Positions 7,669 to 16,982 of a stretch of DNA of 64,000 nt are shown piece by piece. The notes under the pieces are model-generated. The model was not told the origin of the DNA and made no database searches. It worked only from the letters and a program-made list of their open reading frames with translations. Source of the DNA: Acidobacteriaceae bacterium TAA 166 (lineage in GTDB: Bacteria; Acidobacteriota; Terriglobia; Terriglobales; Acidobacteriaceae); NCBI GenBank assembly GCA_000421065.1, contig ATWD01000002.1, positions 496,001-560,000 on the forward strand. Reading direction: 5' to 3'. A program made the position numbers and the translations under genes. The first letter of the stretch is position 1. Each line of letters opens with the position of its first letter.

Positions 7669-8442
7669 ATGGCCTCTCCGACTCCTCTTCGCATTCAGAG
7701 AACTGTGACCGCGGCGACTCGCAAGCAACAGATGCTGCGGCAGCTCGTCTGTAGCGATGCTCCCGAACAGGCGTTGCGGTACTGTGGCTTCCGCACCATT
7801 GCGGGCGTCGATGAGGTAGGTCGCGGCGCTCTCTTCGGCCCTGTCGTCGCCGCCGCCGTCATTCTCCCCGACAACAAGATGAAGGGCCTGGCCAACGCGG
7901 GGCTGCGAGACTCCAAACAGCTGCTGCGAAGAGATCGCGAGAGGCTGGACCGCAGGATCCGCAGGATCGCCGTTGCATTCAGTGTGGCGGAGGTGGACGC
8001 CGAGACCATCGACCGCGTCAACATCTATCAGGCGACCCGCATCGCGATGCTGGCTGCGGTTCAAGGGCTTGCCGTTGTGCCCGACCATCTTCTGATTGAC
8101 GCCATGCGGATCGATCATCCCTGCCGGCAGACGAAGCTGATCTATGGCGATTCGTTGAGTCTCTCCATCGCCGCAGCTTCGGTGATCGCCAAGGTACATC
8201 GCGATGCCCTGATCCGTTCGCTGGATGCGGAGCATCCGGGGTATGGGCTGGCCTCGCACAAGGGCTACGGAACGCCGGAGCATCGCCGGGCACTAGCTGA
8301 ACGCGGGCCTTCGGCGTTGCATCGCAGAACCTTTGCCCCGGTGAGGGCCGTGGATCCGGATGCGGTGATCGAGGAGATTGCCTCGGGTGAGCTTTTTGAT
8401 CTTGATCTTGAAGAGGGGGCATCGGAGTGGGTCATCGGCTGA
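7669..8442 (+). CDS. rnhB: Ribonuclease HII
   Basis: A 257-residue RNase HII, which removes ribonucleotides from DNA. The catalytic acidic residues are visible: D48 and E49 in GVDEVGRG, D144 in LLIDAM and D161 in YGDSLSLSIAAASVIAKV. The protein carries a longer N-terminus (about 40 residues before the first strand) and C-terminus than E. coli RnhB (198). It overlaps the next gene by 16 nt. Confidence 0.96.
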   Translation: MASPTPLRIQRTVTAATRKQQMLRQLVCSDAPEQALRYCGFRTIAGVDEVGRGALFGPVVAAAVILPDNKMKGLANAGLRDSKQLLRRDRERLDRRIRRIAVAFSVAEVDAETIDRVNIYQATRIAMLAAVQGLAVVPDHLLIDAMRIDHPCRQTKLIYGDSLSLSIAAASVIAKVHRDALIRSLDAEHPGYGLASHKGYGTPEHRRALAERGPSALHRRTFAPVRAVDPDAVIEEIASGELFDLDLEEGASEWVIG

Positions 8443-9164
8443 TGTGCGTCGTCGCCCATCCGGACGACGAATGCTTTGGATTTGGAGGAGCGCTGGCCCT
8501 GGCGGCCGATCACGGGGTCGAGACTTACGTGATCTGCCTGACCGACGGCCAGGCGGCAACGCATCGCGGATCCGCGGCTTCAGGAAAAGAGCTGGGCCAG
8601 ACGCGGCGCGCGGAGTTTGCCGCCTCGTGCAAGGTGCTCGGCGTCGGCCGGCATGAGCTGCTGGGGTATCACGACGGCGATCTGCAGAACGTCGCATTCA
8701 TGGAGCCGGCGGAGGCTCTGGTTTGCCGCATGCGGCAGTTTCGTCCCGACGTCGTGATTACGTTTGGCGGCGATGGCGGTTTAAATACGCATGCCGATCA
8801 CATGATGACGTCGTTCTGGACGACAGCGGCCTTTCACTGGTCGGGTCAGGCAAAGCGCCTTCCGGACGTCGGCGAGATCTACCAGCCGGAACGTTTGTTC
8901 TATCTCACGACGAACTTCTTTATCCCAGACCGGCAGCCTCCCCTACCCTCTCCCTGGACGATCACGCTGAACATCGAGTCGGTGCGGGAGCGAAAGAACG
9001 AGGCATTTCGGCAACATGTCTCCCAGGCGCCGTTGATGGAACGGACGAAGGAGTTATTCGCGAAGTTTGGCGCCGAGGAGTTTTATACGCTTGCCGCTTC
9101 GCGTGAACCTGGACCGTCGACGCAGATGAGTTCTCTCTTCGATGGCCTCGATCAGCCAGAGTAG
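8427..9164 (+). CDS. PIG-L family deacetylase
   Basis: A 245-residue LmbE/PIG-L zinc deacetylase. The metal motif is HPDDE (H11, D13, D14), with the second histidine in NTHADH (H122, H125). Relatives deacetylate GlcNAc-type sugar conjugates, including the bacillithiol (BshB) and mycothiol precursors, but no partner gene for these thiols is seen here. The GTG at 8427 is preferred because GAGGGGG lies eight bases before it; an ATG at 8442 is the alternative. Translation is coupled to rnhB by overlap. Confidence 0.9.
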   Translation: MGHRLMCVVAHPDDECFGFGGALALAADHGVETYVICLTDGQAATHRGSAASGKELGQTRRAEFAASCKVLGVGRHELLGYHDGDLQNVAFMEPAEALVCRMRQFRPDVVITFGGDGGLNTHADHMMTSFWTTAAFHWSGQAKRLPDVGEIYQPERLFYLTTNFFIPDRQPPLPSPWTITLNIESVRERKNEAFRQHVSQAPLMERTKELFAKFGAEEFYTLAASREPGPSTQMSSLFDGLDQPE

Positions 9165-9173
9165 ACTGCGGTT

Positions 9174-9770
9174 ATGGACAGGAACGCGCTATTCGATGCA
9201 ACCGATCCGATCGTGATCTTTCACCGCTGGATGAAGGAAGCGGCAGCGTCGGAGCCGAATGATCCAAATGCGGTCGCGCTGGCGACGGCGACCGCCGATA
9301 GCCGCCCCAGTGTGCGGATGGTGCTGGTCAAACAGGTCGATGAGCGCGGCTTCTGTTTTTATACCAACGCCGAGAGCCGCAAAGGGGCCGAGCTGGCGGC
9401 CAATCCTCATGCAGCACTCTGCTTTCATTGGAAGAGCCTGCGGCGGCAGGTTCGCGTGGAGGGGCCTGTCGTCGAGCTGCCGCCAACCGACGCCGATGCG
9501 TACTTCCATAGCCGGTCGCGGACGAGCCAGCTCGGTTCAGCGGTCTCGCAGCAGAGCCGGCCACTGGAGAGCCGAGAGGTCCTTGAAGAGATGATCGACG
9601 CCTGCGATCGAAGCCATCCCGAAGAGGTTCCCCGGCCTTCCTGGTGGAAGGGGTATGCCGTACAGCCGGAGCAGGTGGAGCTGTGGGTCGATGGAGAGCA
9701 TCGGCTGCACGACCGCTTCTTGTTTATTCGCGAGAATGGCGGATGGAAGAAGCAGCGCCTGTTTCCTTAA
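9174..9770 (+). CDS. pdxH: Pyridoxamine 5'-phosphate oxidase
   Basis: A 198-residue FMN-dependent oxidase that makes pyridoxal 5'-phosphate from PNP/PMP. RPSVRMVLVKQVDERGFCFY, the FMN-contacting RKGAELAANPHAALCFHW and LRRQVRVEG are followed by the C-terminal EHRLHDRFLF and WKKQRLFP. All core parts are present; it is somewhat shorter than E. coli PdxH (218). It starts nine bases after the deacetylase gene, so co-transcription is likely. Confidence 0.95.
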   Translation: MDRNALFDATDPIVIFHRWMKEAAASEPNDPNAVALATATADSRPSVRMVLVKQVDERGFCFYTNAESRKGAELAANPHAALCFHWKSLRRQVRVEGPVVELPPTDADAYFHSRSRTSQLGSAVSQQSRPLESREVLEEMIDACDRSHPEEVPRPSWWKGYAVQPEQVELWVDGEHRLHDRFLFIRENGGWKKQRLFP

Positions 9771-9815
9771 TCTCCCCGGAAGAATTTCCAGAAGAGTTCC
9801 CTGCCGCGCTGTCGA

Positions 9816-10430
9816 TCAGGAGAGAACCGTAGCAAGGTAGAGCGAAAGCAGCTTCTTGAACTCCTCCACGATCTGCGGCTTCTCCTTCGGCGCAGCTTCG
9901 CTGTAAAGCGCGGTGAGCCCCTTCACCGTCTGTAGAGCGACATTGGCCGCCAGAAACGCTCTCTCGCTCGAGAGGGATGGATTCCTGGCGCGAAAGGCAT
10001 TGGCGAAGGTGACTCGCAGAGCCTTGCGCGCTGCCGGATCTCGAGAGAATTGCTTGGGCGCGGCGAGCAGGGCCAGGTAGGCCGGGTGCTCCCGTACAAA
10101 GTCGATGATGCGCTCGATGAATCGGTCGGCAAACCTCTGCGGGGTGAGCGATTCGGCCTGATCGATGAGGGGCTTCCAGTAGGATTCGATCTCCTGCGCG
10201 TACTGATTGAGCAGAGCAAATGCGATGGAGTGCTTGTCGGGAAAGTAGTGGTAGAGCGTTCCGATCGAGGCTCCGCTGCGCTCCGCGATCGCGGTCATCG
10301 TGCAGGCTTCAAAGCCGGCTTCAGCAAAGAGATCGGCGGCGGCATCCAGAAAGCTAGCGAGCCGCCGTGCGGAACGCTCCTGCTGCGGCTCGCAACGAAC
10401 GGCATTTGACGAAATCGAGGGCATCCTCAT
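9816..10430 (-). CDS. TetR family transcriptional regulator
   Basis: A 204-residue repressor with the TetR helix-turn-helix at about residues 20-70 (FLDAAADLFAEAGFEACTM, then IAERSGASIGTLYHYFPDK) and an all-helical ligand domain. It is divergent from the hydrolase/exporter pair with a 48-bp gap that contains a near-perfect palindrome, so it most likely represses itself and that pair. A second in-frame ATG lies at 10424. Confidence 0.92.
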   Translation of the reverse strand: MRMPSISSNAVRCEPQQERSARRLASFLDAAADLFAEAGFEACTMTAIAERSGASIGTLYHYFPDKHSIAFALLNQYAQEIESYWKPLIDQAESLTPQRFADRFIERIIDFVREHPAYLALLAAPKQFSRDPAARKALRVTFANAFRARNPSLSSERAFLAANVALQTVKGLTALYSEAAPKEKPQIVEEFKKLLSLYLATVLS

Positions 10431-10442
10431 ATTCTATCTTTG

Positions 10443-10468
10443 AAAAGTCGAGGGAACCCTCGATTTTT
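10443..10468. promoter_or_regulatory. Palindromic operator between tetR and the hydrolase gene
   Basis: TCGAGGG (10448-10454), AA, CCCTCGA (10457-10463), with flanking A and T runs extending the symmetry outward after one mismatch. It is placed 16 bp before the hydrolase start and 13 bp from tetR, as expected for a TetR site. Confidence 0.65.
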
Positions 10469-10478
10469 AGGAGGAGTC

Positions 10479-11051
10479 TTGAGCTCACTGCATCTTGCGC
10501 CGGAGAAGACGGCGCTTGTCCTTATCGATCTGCAGAATGGGATTGTCGCGATGTCCACCGCTCCTTACCCCGGGACCGAGGTCGTCGAGAGATCCCGCAA
10601 GCTGGTAGAGGCCTTTCGCGCGAAGGGAGGAACGGTGGTGTATGTTCGTGTGGATCTCGCACACTTTCAGCAGCTGCCGGTGGATGTCTCCCTGCGCGAG
10701 CCGAATGCCCCTCCCCCGCCGCCGGAGGCCTCGGAGATCCATCCCGCCGCGGGATTTCAGCCCGGCGATCTCTTGATCACGAAGAAGCACTGGGGAGCGT
10801 TTGCTAAAACCGAGCTCGAGCAGGAGCTGACCAGACGCGGGATCGATACGGTCGTTCTGGGAGGCATCACGACCAACATCGGAGTCGAATCGACGGCGCG
10901 TCAGGGCACGGGCCTTGGCTTCGCCTTCGTCCTCGTCGAGGATATCTGCACCAGCATCAGCGCCGACGCTCATCGCTTCGCCTTCGAGACGATCTTCCCG
11001 CTCCTCGCTAGGGTTAGAAAGACCGATGAGGTGATCGCCGCTCTTGCCTAA
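10479..11051 (+). CDS. Isochorismatase-fold hydrolase, Cys-less subclass
   Basis: About 190 residues. The Asp of LVLIDLQNG (D17) and the Lys of ITKKHWGAF (about K102) are kept, but the position of the nucleophilic Cys reads TTNIGVES, i.e. Gly135. This pattern is shared with isochorismatases proper rather than Cys-dependent amidases such as nicotinamidase, so a hydrolysis not using a thioester intermediate is inferred. The TTG at 10479 is chosen because AGGAGG stands four bases before it. It is followed by an overlapping exporter gene. Confidence 0.85.
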   Translation: MSSLHLAPEKTALVLIDLQNGIVAMSTAPYPGTEVVERSRKLVEAFRAKGGTVVYVRVDLAHFQQLPVDVSLREPNAPPPPPEASEIHPAAGFQPGDLLITKKHWGAFAKTELEQELTRRGIDTVVLGGITTNIGVESTARQGTGLGFAFVLVEDICTSISADAHRFAFETIFPLLARVRKTDEVIAALA

Positions 11052-12456
11052 TGCGACTCAGGAGACGAGCCGGCTGGACCAGTCGGTTTGGAAGATCGCG
11101 TCGGTCGCGATGCTCGGCTCGTTTCTGTCGCAGATGGATGCGACGGTCGTCAATGTATCGCTTTCGAGCCTGGCTGCTGAGCTGCACTCCAGCCTAACGC
11201 TGATTCAGTGGGTGACCAGCGGCTATCTTCTGGCGTTGGCCCTGATGCTTCCCCTTAGCGGCTGGCTGGTCGACCGGATCGGCGCAAGGTCACTCTACCT
11301 GTGGTGCTTTTCTTCGTTCACCCTGTCCTCGATGTTATGTGGGATGGCGTGGTCCGCTCATTCCCTGATCGCCTTTCGAATCCTTCAAGGCATGAGCGGC
11401 GGCCTGTTGGCTCCGATGGCGCAGATGATGCTTGCTCGAGCTGCCGGAAGGCACATGGCGCGCGTGATGGGATATTCCGCTTTGCCGGTGATGGTGGGAC
11501 CGATCCTTGGGCCCGTCATTGCCGGGGCGATCCTGCAGCATGCCTCATGGCGATGGCTGTTTTTGGTCAATCTTCCCATCGGGGCGGTCGCGATCTTTCT
11601 GGCAGTTCTGTTTCTCCCTAATGACCGCGAAGAGACGAAGCGACGCAGCCTCGATTTCTTTGGGCTCCTTCTGCTGTCACCAGGGCTTGTGTTCTTTCTC
11701 TACGGATCGGATCATCTGAACGAACGGGTGGGCTTGAGCTTTTTTGTCCTGGGACTGATCCTGCTCGCGGCCTTCGTCAGAGCGGCGTACAAGAAGCAGG
11801 ATGAAGCCTTGATCGACCTTCGCCTCTTTGGCGGCAAAGTCTTTCCCCGCTCCGCAATGACGCAGTTTCTCTCCAATGGAATTACCTTCTCGGCCCAGAT
11901 GTTGATCCCCATCTTTTTGATTCGGTCCTGCGGGCTCTCTCCGAGCGCCGCTGGATGGATGATGGCCCCGCTGGGCCTGGGAATGGTGTTCTCGTATCCG
12001 TTGATGGGAACGCTGACCCAGCGATTTGGTATCCGAAGGGTGGCGGCTACGGGAGCCCTGCTCAGTCTGATCGGCACCATGCCCTTCGTCTATCTCGCTC
12101 AACATGGGCTCATCGTTCCAGTGCTGGTGGGAACACTCCTGATCCGTGGAGCCGGGATGGGCGCCATTGGAATCCCTTCCATCTCGGCGGCTTACGCCTC
12201 TGTTCCCAAGCAGGATCTCCCCATGGCCACGACCTCGCTGAACATCGTTCAGCGGCTTGGCGGCCCCACCCTGACGACGCTGTGCGCTACCTTTTTGGCA
12301 TGGAGATTAGGATCGCCGGCAGGTGGGCATAGCTCTCTCTCCCACGCATTTTCGGCGGCTTTTCTTCTGTTGTGCGGTCTGCATCTTCTTCTCATGGCCT
12401 CGGTCCTCCGGTTACCGCTTGCGATCCAAAGCGGAGAGGCACCTGCGGCAACCTAA
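11044..12456 (+). CDS. DHA2 (EmrB/QacA) family MFS drug exporter
   Basis: A 470-residue inner-membrane protein with about 13-14 hydrophobic segments. TM1 carries QMDATVVNVSL, the EmrB-type signature, followed by WVTSGYLLALALMLPLSG and the loop motif WLVDRIGAR. The start is the TTG at 11044, overlapping the hydrolase stop by eight bases, with GAGGTG ten bases upstream; an ATG at 11051 is out of frame. It probably exports a compound sensed by the TetR regulator. Confidence 0.88.
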   Translation: MPNATQETSRLDQSVWKIASVAMLGSFLSQMDATVVNVSLSSLAAELHSSLTLIQWVTSGYLLALALMLPLSGWLVDRIGARSLYLWCFSSFTLSSMLCGMAWSAHSLIAFRILQGMSGGLLAPMAQMMLARAAGRHMARVMGYSALPVMVGPILGPVIAGAILQHASWRWLFLVNLPIGAVAIFLAVLFLPNDREETKRRSLDFFGLLLLSPGLVFFLYGSDHLNERVGLSFFVLGLILLAAFVRAAYKKQDEALIDLRLFGGKVFPRSAMTQFLSNGITFSAQMLIPIFLIRSCGLSPSAAGWMMAPLGLGMVFSYPLMGTLTQRFGIRRVAATGALLSLIGTMPFVYLAQHGLIVPVLVGTLLIRGAGMGAIGIPSISAAYASVPKQDLPMATTSLNIVQRLGGPTLTTLCATFLAWRLGSPAGGHSSLSHAFSAAFLLLCGLHLLLMASVLRLPLAIQSGEAPAAT

Positions 12457-12542
12457 CCATCACCGTGCCAAGCATGGGCCGTGATTGATATAGTTCGTGG
12501 TGCAGATCAATTGTCCAGTTCTGGTTTGAGGGAGAGTGAGCG

Positions 12543-13748
12543 ATGGCATCGGAGATGTTTGGCCGCAGAGAGTTCCTACGCGCTGTTGGATCGGCAGGAT
12601 TGATGGCGAGAGTTCCCGCCCTGGCGGAGATGCACGCGATCGATCCGTCCCGCGTGGCATACGAGTCGATCGAACCCGCCCAGGAGGTCGACGCCAAGCC
12701 GAAGTATTCGATCAAGTTCGCCGTATGCGGAATGAGCCATGACCACATCTATGGGATGGTGGGAGCGATTCAGCGTGGTGGCGGCACCCTGGTAGCCGCC
12801 TACGGAGAAGAGCCGGACAAGGTGGCAGGGTTTAAAAAGAGGTTCCCCGATGTAAAGATGGTGACCTCGGAGGACGCTATCCTGGAAGATCCCTCGATTC
12901 AGCTGGTGCTGAGCTCGACCATTCCCGATCAGCGCGCTCCGCTGGGGGTTCGAGCGATGAAGAAGGGCAAGGACTTTCTGAGCGACAAGCCCGGCGCAAC
13001 CTCGCTCGACCAGATCGATCAGCTCCGCAAGACGATCGCCGAGACCAAGCGGATCTACGGAATTCTTTACAGCGAGCGCTTCGAGGTTAAGGCCGCGGTA
13101 AAGGCGGGCGAGATGATCAAAGCTGGGGCGATCGGCAAGGTGATCCAGACGATCAATATCGCTCCCCATCAGATCGTCCAGCATGGCGTCGACCCCTATG
13201 CGGGAGGCTCCGGCGGCCGTCCGGAGTGGTTCTGGGATGCGGCTCGTTATGGTGGAATCCTTGTCGATATCGGATCCCACCAGGTAGATCAGTTTTTGTA
13301 CTACACGGGCTCCACGCAGGCAGAGGTGGTCGCGTCGCAGGTGGCCAATGTGAACCATTCCCAGCGACCCAAGTTCCAGGACTTCGGGGACATGATGCTT
13401 CGGGGCGACAAGGGCTTCGGCTATGTGCGCCTGGACTGGTTTACCCCCGATGGCTTGGGAACATGGGGCGATGGACGGCTCTTTATTCTTGGCACCAACG
13501 GATACATCGAGGTTCGCAAGTATGTCGACGTAGCGCGAGGCAAGCAGGGCAACAACCTCTTCATCGTCGACAAGGATCAGGCGCGATACATCGACTGCAA
13601 CAACCTGATGCTTCCCTTCGGACCCCAGTTTGTCTCGGACATCGCCAATCGGACGCATACGGCGCAAGATCAGACGCAATGTCTTCTGGCCGCGGAGCTT
13701 GTAGTCAGGGCGCAGATGAAGGCGCAGCACGCCACTCTGAAGGCCTAA
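12543..13748 (+). CDS. Tat-exported Gfo/Idh/MocA family oxidoreductase
   Basis: A 401-residue NAD(P)-dependent oxidoreductase. The N-terminus has a twin-arginine signal (FGRREFLRAVGSAGLM), so export as a folded, cofactor-loaded protein is likely. The Rossmann part follows (IKFAVCGMSHDHIYG), with LSDKPGATS in the position of the usual EKP motif and GGILVDIGSHQVDQ in the C-terminal domain. GAGGGAGAG precedes the ATG. The substrate, probably a sugar or polyol, is unknown. Confidence 0.85.
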   Translation: MASEMFGRREFLRAVGSAGLMARVPALAEMHAIDPSRVAYESIEPAQEVDAKPKYSIKFAVCGMSHDHIYGMVGAIQRGGGTLVAAYGEEPDKVAGFKKRFPDVKMVTSEDAILEDPSIQLVLSSTIPDQRAPLGVRAMKKGKDFLSDKPGATSLDQIDQLRKTIAETKRIYGILYSERFEVKAAVKAGEMIKAGAIGKVIQTINIAPHQIVQHGVDPYAGGSGGRPEWFWDAARYGGILVDIGSHQVDQFLYYTGSTQAEVVASQVANVNHSQRPKFQDFGDMMLRGDKGFGYVRLDWFTPDGLGTWGDGRLFILGTNGYIEVRKYVDVARGKQGNNLFIVDKDQARYIDCNNLMLPFGPQFVSDIANRTHTAQDQTQCLLAAELVVRAQMKAQHATLKA

Positions 13749-14206
13749 GCACTGGATTCGGGAGTTTTGTGGGATTGTTCTCTTTCGCGAACTCGCTCGG
13801 AGGCCTCCGAACGAATCACCTCATAGCGGTGGGCCAGAAGGTCGAGCTCGGCGTCGGAGAGATGTTCGATGTCGATCATCTCGTTGCGAGCCGACTTGAT
13901 GGATTCGATCAGCTCGTTGAGCTTGAGGTTAATGGCGCGAGCGTCGCGATTCTGGGTGTTCTGAATCAGGAAGACCATGAGAAAGGTCACGATGGTCGTT
14001 CCGGTATTGATCACCAGCTGCCACGTGTCGGAGTAGTGGTAGATGGGTCCGCTGAGCGCCCACAGCATGATAATTCCCACAGCCACAGCAAAGGCCCAGC
14101 GCGATCCCATGTAACTACTGCAGACGTTCGCGAACTGGCCGAAGTGGTCTTTGCGTTGGGGCGCAGCAGGAGGACTGCTTTCCTTCGAGTTCGCAGGAGC
14201 TTTCAT
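13745..14206 (-). CDS. Low-affinity iron permease family membrane protein
   Basis: A 153-residue protein with two transmembrane helices (about residues 36-56 and 66-82: FAVAVGIIMLWALSGPIY and LVINTGTTIVTFLMVFLIQ), then NTQNRDARAINLKLNELI and a charged helix, the pattern of the Fet4-like/PF04120 family. Transport activity of bacterial members is unproven. It converges on the preceding oxidoreductase with a four-base overlap. Confidence 0.8.
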   Translation of the reverse strand: MKAPANSKESSPPAAPQRKDHFGQFANVCSSYMGSRWAFAVAVGIIMLWALSGPIYHYSDTWQLVINTGTTIVTFLMVFLIQNTQNRDARAINLKLNELIESIKSARNEMIDIEHLSDAELDLLAHRYEVIRSEASERVREREQSHKTPESSA

Positions 14207-14263
14207 TTTTCAATAAGATGCCGCCATTCGGCTCAGCTTTGCCCCGAGAGATTCGATTCTCGC

Positions 14264-14827
14264 TTATGTTGCGATCCAAAGCCGCGGGAGCGCTCCTGCG
14301 TTGCCGCTGACTGGATCTGAGGCGGGAAAGGCTACACGACGCATGCGCTCGAGGACCTCTGGAGTGGCGGCTGTGCGACAGATATCCCAATGCTCGTCCG
14401 GCGGGTAAGCTCCGATCACGAGGAAGTCGTCGGAGGCGGAGATGCGGCAATGTCCCGTCCCGGCGGGCAATACAGCAACGTCTCCCGCATGGACCGTGAC
14501 CGCAGTTCCCTTCTCCCCGCCCAGCATGATCTCGGCATGGCCGGCGGCGAAGCCTAGCACCTCGTGCGCGGTGGAGTGATAGTGATGAAACGGAAAGACT
14601 CCATTGCGCCACTGCGGCGGCCAACCGTTTTGGGTGAAGCTCTTCTCCATCATGTCGGCGATATCTGGGGTTACGGGAAAAGCACTCCGATAAAGCAGCA
14701 CGGGAAAGACATTGTTCGGCATCCAACCATTGGGCTTCAGGTGAAGCGGCTCCGGCATTGCTGACGGCGTTAGTCTGCTGCCCACGCCGGCAGCAACGAT
14801 ACCGGCAGTAAAATTTCGGCGATCCAT
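14264..14827 (-). CDS. Cupin protein, YjlB-like
   Basis: About 187 residues with a possible Tat-type leader (DRRNFTAGIVAAGVGS), then a single cupin barrel. VFPFHHYHSTAHEVLGFA supplies the first metal motif (histidines and Glu) and VLPAGTGHCRI the second. The ATG at 14827 is chosen since AAGGAGG precedes it; an ATG 15 nt upstream overlaps that ribosome site. The 5' flank contains AGTCCTCCTTATC twice in tandem. It follows the DUF1800 gene in the same direction. The substrate is unknown. Confidence 0.8.
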   Translation of the reverse strand: MDRRNFTAGIVAAGVGSRLTPSAMPEPLHLKPNGWMPNNVFPVLLYRSAFPVTPDIADMMEKSFTQNGWPPQWRNGVFPFHHYHSTAHEVLGFAAGHAEIMLGGEKGTAVTVHAGDVAVLPAGTGHCRISASDDFLVIGAYPPDEHWDICRTAATPEVLERMRRVAFPASDPVSGNAGALPRLWIAT

Positions 14828-14855
14828 AGTCCTCCTTATCACTTATCAGTCCTCC

Positions 14856-16982
14856 TTATCGAAGTTGAAACTCCGGGCTCCCCATCACGAGAGCGGTCAG
14901 TAGATTGAGGGTCTCGGCAGGCGTTGTGACGGTAGGAGTAAGCTTCGCGACCTGCTCGTGAATAAGGCTGTTGGTGCGAGGAGAGACCTCATCACCGACG
15001 AGCGAGGACTCCAGAACGCGCAACGCAAGATCCTGGTTGGCGAAAGCAGGCAACGTGGGAGACTGCGTCAGGGCCGTATCGGCATAGTGGGGACGAGTAG
15101 GAGCGGGAGACGTCGCTGCAGGATAGATCGAGGATTGACTCATTAGGCCAAGGCCAAGAACGTGGGCGGAGTCAAACCTCTGGTTTGCGAACTTTCCGCC
15201 GGTGAGGGAGTAAGCGAAGTTGAGCCGTTCCACCAGTGCTCCGGAGTTCATCCAATGATCGGCGGTCAGGATATAACCGGTGGGCGGCACCGAGTAGTAG
15301 AGGGGCATGCCCATATTTTTGAGGGTCTGGACCAGGGCCCCAGGATTCGCGGGATCTGTCCCGGTGGTGCGAAAGGCCGAGGCGACAAATTCAAGGGGCG
15401 TCTTGACCTTGTTGCGGAAGTATTTTTTGGAGTTGAACTCCGGAGATTGGATCAGAGTGTGGAGGACAGCCTTAATATCTCCATCGGTCGAGAGCCAGGT
15501 GGCGGCCATACGATCGACCAGGGCTGGCGGAGGATCGTCGGCGACAAAACGTTGAGCAAGTTTGTAGCTGATGAAGTGCGCCGTCTTCGGATTGGACGCA
15601 AGCAGGGTGAGAGCTTCAACTCCCTCGTTCATGCCTGCGGGAGGATTCGGCGGAAGGGCCGATGCATCAAGGCTCCTGGAGGGCGCGTCGTTCGCAGAGA
15701 TCGTGTGCCCCAACCATTGCTTTGTGCCCGGCTCATGACGCCGCGGCTCGAAGACGAACCCTCCCGCCTGGGCTGGACGATCCACCGTCCAGCCGGTGAG
15801 GATTGCGGAGAGCGCGGTCACGTCGGCCTGGCTGTAGCCTCCGTCCACTCCTACCGTATGCAGCTCCATCAGTTCGCGTCCGTAGTTCTCATTAAGACCA
15901 CGATTGCCCTTCTTGGATTGCGGACGGTTGGGATTGACTCCGTTGGCGATGGAGTCCGGGCCGATGGACTGCCAGTTATCGAGATAGACCATCATGGCGG
16001 GCGAGGTCGAGGTCGCGATGAGCAGGTCGCGGAACTTGCCGAGCGCATATTTGCGAATCGCGTCCCGCTCGTAGCTGGTGGTGTACCAGCGATCGGAGTC
16101 CTTCCCGATGAAGACGTTGAAGTGATTGAACCAGAAGTCGGTCATGACCTCCTGGAGCTGACGTTCGGAGAGGACAGCGCGGAGAATCTTCGCCTGGGCC
16201 AGCTCGCCGGCGATCTGGTAGGTAGAGTCGATGCCGCCCGCCATCGCATTGAAGATTTCGCGTTCCCTCGGACTGAACTGCGAGACCAGAAGACCTCGTT
16301 GCTCCCCGGAGACGTACGTCGTAAAGGCGACGCGATCGGCGACAGGATGTTTGATGAGCGCAGCCATGCGTTGATCGCGAGGCAGGGCGAAGAGCTCTCC
16401 CGCAATGCGGGTCGCGGTGGCCTGATCCTGTCTCTTTCGCTCCGCGGATTCAACGTCCGACTGGAGAGCGGTTGGCGATGCCGCTTCGCCTTTTTTTTCG
16501 GCAGATTGAGAGAGCTTGGCGACCTGAACCTCGTAGAGCGCGGCTAGATCGGGGTCTGCGGGTAGCTTCGCTGTCTGATTGGAGATCTCGAGGATAACGC
16601 GGCGGTCCGGGAATCCAGCCAGGGCCTCCTCAGGCGTCATCGTGAGGCTGGGATAATCCGCGAGGCGCCTCTGGAGAACACTGTCCTCGATGCTGTCCGG
16701 ATCGAGCTGCTGCTCGAACCACTGGTCGACGCCCATGGCTACGACGTGATCGATCTCTCCGGGACGAGCACCGAAGGTGAAGCGGCTGAGGACCTGGATC
16801 GCTCTCTGGCGTTGATTCAGAGGCACCAGCGCCGCCTCTTTGGGGGAAGAGGCTTTAGCTCTCCTGACAGCCCTTCTTGAGGTAATCGCCTTTTTAGACG
16901 AAGGCTTTTCGGACCCCTCGGTCTGGGCACTGAGTGGAGTCAAGACTAAAAGGAGAAGTGATGCAGAAGCAAGCAGGCGCAT
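14856..16982 (-). CDS. DUF1800 family secreted protein
   Basis: A 708-residue exported protein: signal peptide (LLASASLLLLVLTPLSAQ), basic linker (about 28-50), then the DUF1800 domain with VLSRFTFGARPGEIDHVV, FWFNHFNVF, NENYGRELMELHTVGVDGG and LTGWTV. These proteins are common in Acidobacteriota and Planctomycetota and are usually next to a DUF1501 gene; none is visible here. GAGGGAG lies seven bases before the ATG. The function is unknown. Confidence 0.9.
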   Translation of the reverse strand: MRLLASASLLLLVLTPLSAQTEGSEKPSSKKAITSRRAVRRAKASSPKEAALVPLNQRQRAIQVLSRFTFGARPGEIDHVVAMGVDQWFEQQLDPDSIEDSVLQRRLADYPSLTMTPEEALAGFPDRRVILEISNQTAKLPADPDLAALYEVQVAKLSQSAEKKGEAASPTALQSDVESAERKRQDQATATRIAGELFALPRDQRMAALIKHPVADRVAFTTYVSGEQRGLLVSQFSPREREIFNAMAGGIDSTYQIAGELAQAKILRAVLSERQLQEVMTDFWFNHFNVFIGKDSDRWYTTSYERDAIRKYALGKFRDLLIATSTSPAMMVYLDNWQSIGPDSIANGVNPNRPQSKKGNRGLNENYGRELMELHTVGVDGGYSQADVTALSAILTGWTVDRPAQAGGFVFEPRRHEPGTKQWLGHTISANDAPSRSLDASALPPNPPAGMNEGVEALTLLASNPKTAHFISYKLAQRFVADDPPPALVDRMAATWLSTDGDIKAVLHTLIQSPEFNSKKYFRNKVKTPLEFVASAFRTTGTDPANPGALVQTLKNMGMPLYYSVPPTGYILTADHWMNSGALVERLNFAYSLTGGKFANQRFDSAHVLGLGLMSQSSIYPAATSPAPTRPHYADTALTQSPTLPAFANQDLALRVLESSLVGDEVSPRTNSLIHEQVAKLTPTVTTPAETLNLLTALVMGSPEFQLR

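Noticed and set aside
15162..16547. 461-codon plus-strand frame inside the DUF1800 gene
   Set aside because: Antisense shadow; the minus strand encodes a clear DUF1800 protein with signal peptide and ribosome site.
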